A DNA stretch of 64,000 nucleotides from Rhizomicrobium sp. (GTDB lineage: Bacteria > Pseudomonadota > Alphaproteobacteria > Micropepsales > Micropepsaceae): assembly GCA_037200985.1 (NCBI GenBank), contig JBBCGJ010000001.1, positions 2,332,756 to 2,396,755 on the forward strand. The letters run 5' to 3'. A model generated the notes under the pieces. The model did no database searches. It was not told the DNA's origin and saw only the letters and a program-made list of their open reading frames with translations. A program made the translations under genes and the position numbers. Position 1 is the stretch's first letter. Each line of letters starts with the position of its first letter. This document shows positions 1 through 7,918 of this stretch, piece after piece.

Positions 1-831
1 CTCGAGCTCGCGCGCAAGCTGCATGAGCTGCGGCACGTCGAGGCCGCCGCCGGCGCCGCCGCCGACCGCGAGACGCTCATGCATCAGCGTGGTCAGCGCC
101 ACCGTCCAGCCCTGGCCGACCTCGCCCAGGCGCTGGCTGTCCTTCACCTTCACGTCGGTGAAGAAAATCTCGTTGAAGCCCGCCCCGCCGCTCGCCTGCT
201 TGATCGGGCGGATGTCGACGCCGGGGTCCTTCATGTCGATGTAGAACATCGTCAGGCCCTTGTGCTTGGGCACGCCCGGATCGGTGCGGGTCAGGATTAT
301 TCCGTAGTCGGAGAATTGCGCGCCGGTGGTCCAGATCTTCGAGCCGTTGATCGTCCATGTGTCGCCGTCCTTCTCCGCCTTGGTGCGCAGGTTCGCGACG
401 TCGGAGCCGCCGGCCGGCTCGGAGAAGAGCTGGCACCAGATCTCGTCGCCCTGCACCGCGGGCCACACGAAGCGCTTCTTGGCCGCCTCGTCGCCATAGG
501 CCATCAGGGTCGGGATGCACATGCCGAGGCCGATGGCGAAGGGCGCGCCGCTCGCGACATCGTATTTGGATTCCTCCTGGCCGAAGATGATCGACTGCAT
601 CGGCGTGCCGCCGATGCCGCCCATGCCCTTGGGCCAGGTGATGCGGGCATAGCCGGCTTTCGCCTTGGTCTTCTGCCAGGCTTTCGACGCGACCATCTCG
701 CCTTCGGCGCCGTTCTCCATGTCCTCGGCGCTGATCTCGCGCTTGCCGGCGCGCTTTTTCGCATTGGCGTCGAGCCAGGCGCGCACTTCGGTGCGGAACG
801 CGGCTTCTTCGGGGCTGTCTTCGAAGTCCAT
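1..831 (-). CDS. Acyl-CoA dehydrogenase, C-terminus cut by window edge
   Basis: The reading frame runs from ATG at 831 to base 1 without a stop, giving 277 residues of a protein that normally has about 400. It shows the acyl-CoA dehydrogenase core: QLFSEPAGGSD (the FAD-contacting middle domain), DGDTWTINGSKIWTTGA and a start of the C-terminal helical domain (MHERLAVGGG). The family oxidises acyl-CoA thioesters to 2-enoyl-CoA and passes electrons to ETF. GGGAGAACACA precedes the start and carries a GGAG ribosome site. A second dehydrogenase lies upstream on the same strand, so the two may form one unit; paired dehydrogenases can be heteromeric in other bacteria, but that is inference here. Confidence 0.93.
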   Translation of the reverse strand, partial: MDFEDSPEEAAFRTEVRAWLDANAKKRAGKREISAEDMENGAEGEMVASKAWQKTKAKAGYARITWPKGMGGIGGTPMQSIIFGQEESKYDVASGAPFAIGLGMCIPTLMAYGDEAAKKRFVWPAVQGDEIWCQLFSEPAGGSDVANLRTKAEKDGDTWTINGSKIWTTGAQFSDYGIILTRTDPGVPKHKGLTMFYIDMKDPGVDIRPIKQASGGAGFNEIFFTDVKVKDSQRLGEVGQGWTVALTTLMHERLAVGGGAGGGLDVPQLMQLARELE

Positions 832-875
832 TGTGTTCTCCCAGTTCTGTTGTGCGTCTATCCGTTCTTTCTTCT

Positions 876-940
876 GTCATCCCCGCGAAGGCGGGGATCC
901 AGTGCCGCTTGCTCTGGATGCCCGCCTCCGCGGGCATGAC
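876..940. repeat. Inverted pair of REP-like palindromes
   Basis: Two 27 nt copies, 876-902 and 914-940, lie head to head. Each is itself a hairpin beginning GTCAT and ending ATCCAG. They belong to a family that recurs between genes through the window (5036, 31945, 38058, 43533, 43999). It fills the gap between the two acyl-CoA dehydrogenase genes and may act as an mRNA-stabilising or terminating hairpin. Confidence 0.85.
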
Positions 941-952
941 AATGGAGCGGAC

Positions 953-2077
953 TTAAGCGTTCGAGGTTTCGAGTTCGGTGACGAGCTTGTCCTTCCAGGC
1001 GCGCTGGGGGCCGAGCACCAGGCCGGTCTCCTTCGCGCGCTTGTAATAGAAGTGGCAATCCATCGCCCAGGTGAAGCCGATACCGCCATGGGTCTGGATG
1101 TTCTCCTTCGACGCATAGTCGAAGGCTTGCGTCGCGGAAACACGGGCGGCGGCGGCGGCCAAGGGAAGCTCGCGCGCGCCGGTCGAGAGCGCCCAGGCGC
1201 CGTAATAGGCGTTGGAGCGGGCGAGCTCGTTGTTGACGTACATGTCGGCGAGCTTGTGCTTGATCGCCTGGAAGGAGGCGATGGGACGACCGAAGGCGTA
1301 ACGGCCCAGCGCATAGTCCTTCGCCTGCGCGAGGCAGACATCGGCGCCGCCCACCTGCTCGAAGGCCAGCAGGATCGCTGCGCGGTCGAGCACGCGGCTC
1401 GCGTCGCTCCAGCCTTCGCCGATCTTGCCGAGCGGTTCGGCGCTCGCGTTCTCGAACACGATATCGGAATGGCCGCGGCTGGCGTCGAGCGTCTCGCAGG
1501 TCTTGCGCTTGACGCCCGCGCCCTTGAGATCGACCAGCGCAAGCTGAAGCCCGCGCTCGCCGGAGCCTTCGGATGTCTGCGCCAGCACGACGGCGTAGTC
1601 GGCGATCGGCCCGTCGATCACGGCGATCTTCTTGCCGTTCAGCTTGCCGCCCTTGAGCGTGGCGCGGATGTTCTTCGGCAGGACCGCGCCCGGGCCTTCG
1701 GCGCGCGCGAAGGTTCCGACGATCTCGCCGGACGCCACCTTCGGCAGCAGGCGCTTCTTCTGCTCGTCGGTTCCCGCGATCAGCAGCGCCTCGGCGAAGA
1801 GATAGACGGTCGAGGAGAACGGCACCGGCGCGAGCGCGCGGCCCAATTCCTCGGCGATGACGCAGAGTTCCAGATAGCCGAGGCCGAGGCCGCCGAATTC
1901 CTCGGGGATCGCGGTGCCGGTCCAGCCCATCTCCGCGACCTGCTTCCACAGCGCGGCGTCGTGATGCGCATCGCCTTCGAACACGGCGCGCACGGTTTTC
2001 GTCGTGCATTTCTCGGACAGGAACTTCCGCGCCTGGTCCTTCAGCATCTTCTGGTCGTCTGAGAAATCGAAATTCAT
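953..2077 (-). CDS. Acyl-CoA dehydrogenase
   Basis: A 374-residue protein beginning MNFDFSDDQKMLKDQARKF, the usual N-terminal helix of the family. I prefer the ATG at 2077 over a longer frame from 2134 because the extra 19 residues do not look conserved and CAGGACA precedes this ATG. The middle domain is present, and the C-terminal part has YGRYAFGRPIASFQAIKH-like and THGGIGFTWAMDCHFYYKRA segments typical of CoA and FAD binding. It should dehydrogenate an acyl-CoA in the cytoplasm; the substrate cannot be told. It sits upstream of another acyl-CoA dehydrogenase, separated by REP hairpins. Confidence 0.92.
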   Translation of the reverse strand: MNFDFSDDQKMLKDQARKFLSEKCTTKTVRAVFEGDAHHDAALWKQVAEMGWTGTAIPEEFGGLGLGYLELCVIAEELGRALAPVPFSSTVYLFAEALLIAGTDEQKKRLLPKVASGEIVGTFARAEGPGAVLPKNIRATLKGGKLNGKKIAVIDGPIADYAVVLAQTSEGSGERGLQLALVDLKGAGVKRKTCETLDASRGHSDIVFENASAEPLGKIGEGWSDASRVLDRAAILLAFEQVGGADVCLAQAKDYALGRYAFGRPIASFQAIKHKLADMYVNNELARSNAYYGAWALSTGARELPLAAAAARVSATQAFDYASKENIQTHGGIGFTWAMDCHFYYKRAKETGLVLGPQRAWKDKLVTELETSNA

Positions 2078-2162
2078 TTTGTCCTGCAGGCTCCCTGCCT
2101 CGTTGTCACGTCGCGTTAACCGACGATAGAACACGGCGCGTACTCAAAGCGAGTCCATCGTC

Positions 2163-2177
2163 TTAACGTCGGTTTAA
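2163..2177. promoter_or_regulatory. Full CtrA box (TTAA-N7-TTAA)
   Basis: TTAA at 2163-2166 and TTAA at 2174-2177 are separated by exactly 7 nt (CGTCGGT), the consensus for the alphaproteobacterial response regulator CtrA. The site is 43-57 bp before the ATG at 2220. A weaker relative (TTAA-N7-TAGA) lies at 2116-2130, nearer the divergent dehydrogenase gene. Confidence 0.7.
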
Positions 2178-2219
2178 TCGCGATGTGTCAGCCTTACCTT
2201 GGGTAAGCGCGGATCGATC

Positions 2220-2750
2220 ATGGCAAAGGCACAATTTCACAAGAGCCAACGAGTCTATGTGAAGCCGGTCGGCACATGGGCGCTTATCGAACATGTCGTG
2301 CCGCATTGGGCGAAGGGGCTCGATGAGCCGATCCGCGTGCACTACGACGTCGGCCTCGGGCGCGAGTTCACCGCCGACGAATTGCAGGCCGAAGAGCCGG
2401 TGACCGGCCAGAAGAAGGCCGAAGGCGATTTCTGGCGCGTCGTGCGCGCGCGCAACAAGTGGCAGCCGTCGGAAGACTGCGCCCGCCATCCGGTGCCGGG
2501 CACCTATCCGGTGGTCGTGACCGGCCAGGCGGAATGGGGCGGCTGGCGCGTGCCGGGCGCCGAATACGATCTCGACCCCGCCCGCATCGAGCGCCAGGCG
2601 CGGATGATCGCGCTCTCGCCCAAGCTGATGTCCTTCGCGGAAGGGCTGATCGACTGGGCGCGCAAGTCCGGCGAGGACATGCCGAACGCGCTGGTGGAAC
2701 TGGCGCATGAGGCGCAGGACGTGCTGGCGTCCATCGAAGGCCAGAATTAA
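2220..2750 (+). CDS. Conserved hypothetical protein
   Basis: A 176-residue soluble protein with no signal peptide or membrane segment; I do not recognise a named domain. The N-terminus (KSQRVYVKPVGTWALIEHVVPHW) resembles a short beta-rich module, followed by TYPVVVTGQAEWGGWRVPGAEYDLDPARIERQARMIALSPKLM and a helical tail. ATG 2220 was chosen over an upstream alternative codon at 2199 because the family-like sequence starts there. A perfect CtrA box lies just upstream, so cell-cycle control is plausible. Nothing in the sequence indicates an enzymatic activity. Confidence 0.8.
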   Translation: MAKAQFHKSQRVYVKPVGTWALIEHVVPHWAKGLDEPIRVHYDVGLGREFTADELQAEEPVTGQKKAEGDFWRVVRARNKWQPSEDCARHPVPGTYPVVVTGQAEWGGWRVPGAEYDLDPARIERQARMIALSPKLMSFAEGLIDWARKSGEDMPNALVELAHEAQDVLASIEGQN

Positions 2751-2837
2751 CGACGTTCCCTAACCTTGCTTCCAGAGCGGCGGTGGAAACCGCCGCACAA
2801 CCCCCGCATAGTGCCGCCGAGTGGGGGAGCAAAGGCG

Positions 2838-3914
2838 ATGTCGGATCTGCCCGCGCAGCCGGACGGCGCGCCGACAATCCATACTGTCGAATTTCGCGGC
2901 CGGGGCGGAGAGTATTTCCGCATCTGGATCGTGAACATCGCGCTGTCGGTGCTGACGCTCGGCATCTATACCGCCTGGGCGAAGGTGCGCACGCAGCGCT
3001 ATTTCTACGGCAACACCTATCTCGCCGGACAGTCCTTCGAATACCACGCCAGCGCCTGGCGCATCCTGGTCGGACGCGCCATCGCGCTCGTCCTGTTCCT
3101 CGGCTATTCGCTGAGCGTGGTGTTCCTGCCGCTGACCTTCGGCATCTGGTTCCTGATCCTGGGCGCGGCGCTGCCCTGGCTCGCCAACGCCTCGATCCGC
3201 TTCAACGCGCGCAACACCTCGTGGCGCAATGTGCGGTTCAACTTCAACGCCACCTATTTCGAGGCCTTCATCGCCTATGTGGTGTGGAGCGCGGCGGCGC
3301 TCGCCTTCTTTCCGCTGATCCCCTATGCGCGGCGGGTCCACGACTATTTCTACATCAACCATCACCGCTTCGGCGGGCGCGGCTTTCAGACCGCGTTCCC
3401 GGCGCGGTGCATCTATTTCGTCTATCTCTCCGGTTTCGTGCTGATCGTCGTCCTTCTGCTCGGCGTGATCGCCATCGCCGGCGCGGCGGTCGAGATCGCG
3501 ACCCATGCCCGCAACGTGTTCGGCAAATTCGCCATCCCGCTGGGGCCGGAGAATTTCTCCCTGATCGTGTTCGTGCTGTTCGGCATCGGGGCCGCGTTCG
3601 TCGCGAGCTTCGTCACCACGAAAGTGACCAATCTGTCGATCGGCAACACGACGCTGGAGGGCGGCTTCCGGTTGTCGTCCAAGGCCTCGGGCCTGCGCGT
3701 CGCCTGGATCGTGGTGACGAACGCGCTGCTGACCCTGGTCACGCTGGGCCTCTTCTATCCCTTCGGCCGCATAAGGCTGGCGCGCTACCGCATGCGCAAA
3801 TACGCGCTGATCGCGGGCGGCGACCTCGACGACTTCACCTCCGAGGCGCTGGAGGCGCAGAGCGCCATCGGCCAGGAGATCGCCGGCTTCTTCGATTTCG
3901 GGTTCGGCCTATGA
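2838..3914 (+). CDS. YjgN-family (DUF898) inner membrane protein
   Basis: A 358-residue polytopic membrane protein. It has the repeated DUF898 pattern: a membrane segment followed by GIYTAWAKVRTQRYFYGNTYLAGQSFEYHA near residues 45-80, and again NTTLEGGFRLSS ... LVTLGLFYPFGRIRLARYRMRKY near the C-terminus. Roughly six hydrophobic segments are visible. The family's function is unknown. Start ATG 2838 follows GGGGGAGCAAAGGCG. Its stop overlaps the start of the M48 protease by 4 nt (ATGA), so the two are translationally coupled and probably work together. Confidence 0.88.
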   Translation: MSDLPAQPDGAPTIHTVEFRGRGGEYFRIWIVNIALSVLTLGIYTAWAKVRTQRYFYGNTYLAGQSFEYHASAWRILVGRAIALVLFLGYSLSVVFLPLTFGIWFLILGAALPWLANASIRFNARNTSWRNVRFNFNATYFEAFIAYVVWSAAALAFFPLIPYARRVHDYFYINHHRFGGRGFQTAFPARCIYFVYLSGFVLIVVLLLGVIAIAGAAVEIATHARNVFGKFAIPLGPENFSLIVFVLFGIGAAFVASFVTTKVTNLSIGNTTLEGGFRLSSKASGLRVAWIVVTNALLTLVTLGLFYPFGRIRLARYRMRKYALIAGGDLDDFTSEALEAQSAIGQEIAGFFDFGFGL

Positions 3915-5023
3915 ACTGGACGATCGAGGGGCGCTATTTCTATCCCGGCGCGGCGCGCCATGTGCCGGCGCGGGCCAGCGCGGAAGCGGACCGCACGCTG
4001 CGCATCGCCGACGAGGAGGGCCAGGTGCTGGCGGAGGCGCCGGCCAGGCGCGTCACGGTGACGTCGCGGCTGGCGCGGCTGATGCGCCGCTTCGACCTGC
4101 CCGACGGATCGCGCTTCGAGACCGACGACAATGACGGCGCCGACGCGCTGCTGCGGAGCCTGCGCAAGCGCCGCCGGGGCCGCTTCACCGACCGGCTGGA
4201 GCGCGCCTGGCCGGCGGTCGGCGTCTCGCTGATCGTGTCGCTGCTGTTCGGCTATTATGTCGTGGTGCAGGCGGTGCCCGTCGCGGCGGAATGGCTGGCG
4301 CTGAAGGCGCTGCCGACGGTCGGCCATGCGATGACCGAGCAGACCCTGCTGGCGCTCGACCGCTTCGCGCTGACGCCGAGCAAGCTGGCGCCGGCCGACC
4401 GGGCGAAGGCGACGGCGCTGTTCCACCGGGTCGCGGCGCATGCCAGGGGCGGAGCCAGCGGCTACCGCCTGATCTTCCGCGGCGGCGGCAGGATCGGTCC
4501 CAACGCCTTCGCCCTGCCCGACGGCACCATCGTGATGACCGATCCGCTCTGGGCGCTGGTCAAACAGGACGCGGAGATCGAGGGCGTGTTCGCGCATGAG
4601 ATGAGCCATGTCGACCATGCCCATCAGCTCCAGCGCGTCTTCGAGGCCTCGCTCATCCCGGCGACGCTCGCGATCTTCACCGGCGACATGAGCCAGATGA
4701 GCCAGATCTCGGCGATCCTGCCCGGCATCGTCGTGCAGTCGGCCTATTCGCGCGGCTTCGAGAGCCAAGCCGACGACGACGGCGCGGCGACGCTGCGCCG
4801 CATGGGGGAGAAGCCGTCGCGCATGGCCGACCTGCTGGAGCGGATGGACAAGAAGCTGTGCGGCAAGCAGGGCTGCCCGCCGAGCTGGATCGGGGATCAT
4901 CCCAACACCGCGATCCGCGCCGCGCGGCTCAGGGCCGAGGACAAGGGGCCGATCGCGGCGGCGCAAGATTGCCTGAGACCGTGGCAGAGCGGAATTTCGT
5001 TGCGCTGTCTGGGGTGGGATTGA
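3911..5023 (+). CDS. M48-family membrane metalloprotease
   Basis: A 370-residue protein with an N-terminal cytoplasmic domain, one membrane segment around residues 100-122 and a peptidase domain with the zinc motif HEMSH (H229, E230, H233). A downstream RGFESQADDDGA supplies the third ligand glutamate and matches the M48 pattern. The proteases of this family (HtpX, BepA, Oma1) deal with envelope protein quality control. Its N-terminal domain starts MNWTIEGRYFYPG and is coupled by a 4 nt overlap to the DUF898 gene; such pairing suggests that the membrane partner presents or regulates the protease (inference). Confidence 0.9.
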   Translation: MNWTIEGRYFYPGAARHVPARASAEADRTLRIADEEGQVLAEAPARRVTVTSRLARLMRRFDLPDGSRFETDDNDGADALLRSLRKRRRGRFTDRLERAWPAVGVSLIVSLLFGYYVVVQAVPVAAEWLALKALPTVGHAMTEQTLLALDRFALTPSKLAPADRAKATALFHRVAAHARGGASGYRLIFRGGGRIGPNAFALPDGTIVMTDPLWALVKQDAEIEGVFAHEMSHVDHAHQLQRVFEASLIPATLAIFTGDMSQMSQISAILPGIVVQSAYSRGFESQADDDGAATLRRMGEKPSRMADLLERMDKKLCGKQGCPPSWIGDHPNTAIRAARLRAEDKGPIAAAQDCLRPWQSGISLRCLGWD

Positions 5024-5035
5024 ACCAAGCACGGT

Positions 5036-5163
5036 GTCATGGCCCGCGAATGCGGGCCACCCAGTTGGTGCGCCACCGAAATCGCAGAACAATCCGCGCT
5101 CAAATCTTCGCGACAATGCCGTCGTCACCTGTCATGGCCCGCATTCGCGGGCCATGACAGGTG
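5036..5163. repeat. REP-like palindromes before pepN
   Basis: A copy of the GTCAT...CCCAG hairpin lies at 5036-5064. A longer perfect hairpin lies at 5126-5163 with 17 nt arms (CACCTGTCATGGCCCGC and its complement) around ATTC. Both sit in the 184 nt gap between the M48 protease gene and pepN. Confidence 0.85.
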
Positions 5164-5207
5164 TGTTTGTGGTGGGTAAGGTGCCCTGCCCCTGTCAAGG
5201 AAACGTC

Positions 5208-7832
5208 ATGCGCACCGAGGAACCGCGCGCGATCCGTCTCAAGGATTATCGCGCGCCGGACTATCACATCGCCGAGATTTCGCTCGACTTCCAGCTCGAT
5301 CCGCCGGCGACGCGGGTGACCGCGACATCGAAAGTGACGCGCACCGGTACGGCCGGTGCGCCGCTGATGCTGGACGGCGAGGAATTGAAGCTGCTCTCGG
5401 TCGCGATCGACGGGCGCAAGCTCGGGGCGGACGAATATGTGCTGGGCGAGACGTCGCTGACGCTGTCGAAATTGCCCGACGCCTTCACGCTGGAGATCGT
5501 CACGGAGATTTCGCCGGAGCACAACACGACGCTGAACGGGCTTTATACGTCGAAGGGCATGTTCTGCACGCAATGCGAGGCGGAGGGCTTCCGCCGCATC
5601 ACCTATTTCCTCGACCGGCCGGACAACCTCGCCGTCTATACGACGCGGATCGAGGCCGACAAGGCGGCTTATCCGATCCTTCTGTCGAACGGCAATCCGA
5701 TCGGAAGCGGCGATCTTCCCGGCGGGCGGCACTTCGCGGTGTGGAACGATCCCTTCCCCAAGCCCTGCTATCTCTTCGCGCTGGTGGCGGGCGATCTGGG
5801 CGTCCTGAAGGACAGCTATACGCGCGGCTCGGGCAAGCCGGTCGATCTGCGCATCTATTGCGAGCACGGCAACGAGGACAAGGTCGCCTACGCGATGGAC
5901 TCGCTCAAGCGCGCGATGCGCTGGGACGAGGAGAAATACGGCTGCGAATACGATCTCGACATCTTCATGATCGTCGCCGTCAGCGCCTTCAATTTCGGCG
6001 CGATGGAGAACAAGGGCCTCAACATCTTCAACGACAAGCTGCTGCTGGCCTCGCCGGAAACGGCGACCGACGACGATTATGCGCGGATCGAGAGCGTTGT
6101 CGCGCACGAGTATTTCCACAACTGGACCGGCGACCGCATCACCTGCCGCGACTGGTTCCAGCTTTCGCTGAAGGAGGGCCTGACCGTCTTCCGCGATCAG
6201 AGCTTCTCGGGCGACATGCGGTCCCACGGCGTGTGCCGCATCAACGACGTGAAGGCGCTGCGCATGCGCCAATTCGTGGAGGATGCCGGGCCGCTGGCCC
6301 ATCCGGTGCAGCCGCAGAGCTACATCACCATCGACAATTTCTATACCGCGACGGTCTATGAGAAGGGCAGCGAGGTCATCCGCATGCTCCAGACGCTGGT
6401 CGGGCCGGAGGGCTATCGCAAGGCGACCGACCTTTATTTCAAGCGGCATGACGGGCAGGCGGCGACGGTCGAGGACTGGGTCAAGTGCTTCGAGGATTCG
6501 AGCGGCCGCGACCTGACGCAATTCCGCCGCTGGTACCGCCAGGCGGGCACGCCGACGATCACGACCGAGGGCGTCTATGACGCCGCGAAGAAGACCTTCG
6601 CGCTGACGCTGACGCAAGCGCTCGCGCCGACGCCCGGGCAACCGACCAAGGAGCCGATGCATATTCCGGTGCGGCTGGGCTTCATCGGCCAGAACGGCAA
6701 TCCGATGCCGCTGACGCTGGAAGGCGAGAAGACCACCGGACCCGACGAGCGCGTGGTCGAATTGATGACGGCCGCGCATACGTTCCATTTCGTCGACGTG
6801 GCGCAGAAGCCGCTGGTGTCGGTCGGGCGGCACTTCTCGGCGCCGGCCAATTTCGTCACCGGCTATTCGGCGGACGAACTCGCCTTCCAGATGAAGGCCG
6901 ATGCGGACGATTTCAACCGCTGGGAAGCGGCGCAGAAGCTGGCGACGCAGATCCTGCTGGCCGCGGCCGCGAAGGGCGGCGTGCTGGCGAACGAAAAGCC
7001 CTATGTCGACGCCATCGGCGCGGTGCTGGCGGATGCGGAGGCCGATCCGGCCTATGCCGCCTTCATGATGCTGCCGCCGCTCGACACCGAGCTGGCGCAG
7101 GCGATGAAGACGCCCGATCCCGACGGCATCTTCGCGGCGCGCGTGGCGATGGTGCGCGCGGTGGCGGCGGCGCATGGCGGGCGCATAAAGGCGCTCTACG
7201 ACAAGATGACGACGCCCGGCGCCTTCGATCCCGGCGCGGGACCGGCCGGCCGGCGCGCGCTGCGCAATGCCTGCCTGCGCTACCTGACGGCGGCGGACGA
7301 CGAGGCGGCGGCGGCGCTGGCCGAAGCGCATTACCGCGCCGCGACCAACATGACCGACATGATCGCCGGGCTCGGCGCCCTGACGCGGATGGAGTCGCCG
7401 CGGCGCGACGCGGCCTTCGCGCATTTCCACGACCGCTTCAAAGCCGACCCGCTGGTGCTCGACAAATGGATGAGCCTGCAGGCCGGCTCCTGCCTGCCGG
7501 GCACGGCCGACGCGGTGCGCCGGCTGATGACGAACCCGGCTTTCGACATCAAGAATCCCAACCGCGTGCGCTCCCTCGTCGGCGCCTTCGCCGGCAATCA
7601 TCTGCGCTTCCATGCCAAGGACGGCGGCGGCTATCGCCTGGTCGGCGAGACCATCGCCACGCTGGACCGGATCAATCCGCAGGTCGCGGCGCGGATGGCC
7701 GGCGCGTTCGAGGCCTGGCGGCGCTACGATGCGGCGCGGCAGGGATTGATGAAGGCGCAGCTCCAGGCGCTGACCAAGCTGGACGGGCTGTCGGCCAACC
7801 TGTTCGAGGTCGCCACGAAGATGCTCGAGTAA
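5208..7832 (+). CDS. pepN: Aminopeptidase N (M1 family)
   Basis: An 874-residue cytoplasmic zinc aminopeptidase, the usual length of bacterial PepN. It carries GAMEN (residues 264-268), which recognises the substrate N-terminus, and HEYFHNWTGDR with H300, E301, H304 and the third ligand E323. The C-terminal half is the helical domain seen in PepN. It trims N-terminal residues from peptides during protein turnover. I chose ATG 5208, preceded by AAGGAAACGTC, rather than an open frame extending to 5034, because that extension reads through REP palindromes. Confidence 0.96.
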   Translation: MRTEEPRAIRLKDYRAPDYHIAEISLDFQLDPPATRVTATSKVTRTGTAGAPLMLDGEELKLLSVAIDGRKLGADEYVLGETSLTLSKLPDAFTLEIVTEISPEHNTTLNGLYTSKGMFCTQCEAEGFRRITYFLDRPDNLAVYTTRIEADKAAYPILLSNGNPIGSGDLPGGRHFAVWNDPFPKPCYLFALVAGDLGVLKDSYTRGSGKPVDLRIYCEHGNEDKVAYAMDSLKRAMRWDEEKYGCEYDLDIFMIVAVSAFNFGAMENKGLNIFNDKLLLASPETATDDDYARIESVVAHEYFHNWTGDRITCRDWFQLSLKEGLTVFRDQSFSGDMRSHGVCRINDVKALRMRQFVEDAGPLAHPVQPQSYITIDNFYTATVYEKGSEVIRMLQTLVGPEGYRKATDLYFKRHDGQAATVEDWVKCFEDSSGRDLTQFRRWYRQAGTPTITTEGVYDAAKKTFALTLTQALAPTPGQPTKEPMHIPVRLGFIGQNGNPMPLTLEGEKTTGPDERVVELMTAAHTFHFVDVAQKPLVSVGRHFSAPANFVTGYSADELAFQMKADADDFNRWEAAQKLATQILLAAAAKGGVLANEKPYVDAIGAVLADAEADPAYAAFMMLPPLDTELAQAMKTPDPDGIFAARVAMVRAVAAAHGGRIKALYDKMTTPGAFDPGAGPAGRRALRNACLRYLTAADDEAAAALAEAHYRAATNMTDMIAGLGALTRMESPRRDAAFAHFHDRFKADPLVLDKWMSLQAGSCLPGTADAVRRLMTNPAFDIKNPNRVRSLVGAFAGNHLRFHAKDGGGYRLVGETIATLDRINPQVAARMAGAFEAWRRYDAARQGLMKAQLQALTKLDGLSANLFEVATKMLE

Positions 7833-7843
7833 CCACTCGTTAA
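7829..7843. promoter_or_regulatory. Near-match CtrA box
   Basis: GTAA (7829-7832) and TTAA (7840-7843) are spaced by 7 nt, one base off the CtrA consensus. It overlaps the pepN stop codon and lies 76-90 bp before the histidine kinase ATG. The tandem perfect boxes at 9468-9503 make this weaker site worth recording. Confidence 0.4.
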
Positions 7844-7918
7844 CTTTCGTGACAGCGAGTCCCCGATTCGCATAATGACTTGAAGGCAAGTGATTCGCCT
7901 TCAGGGGTTCGCCATCCG

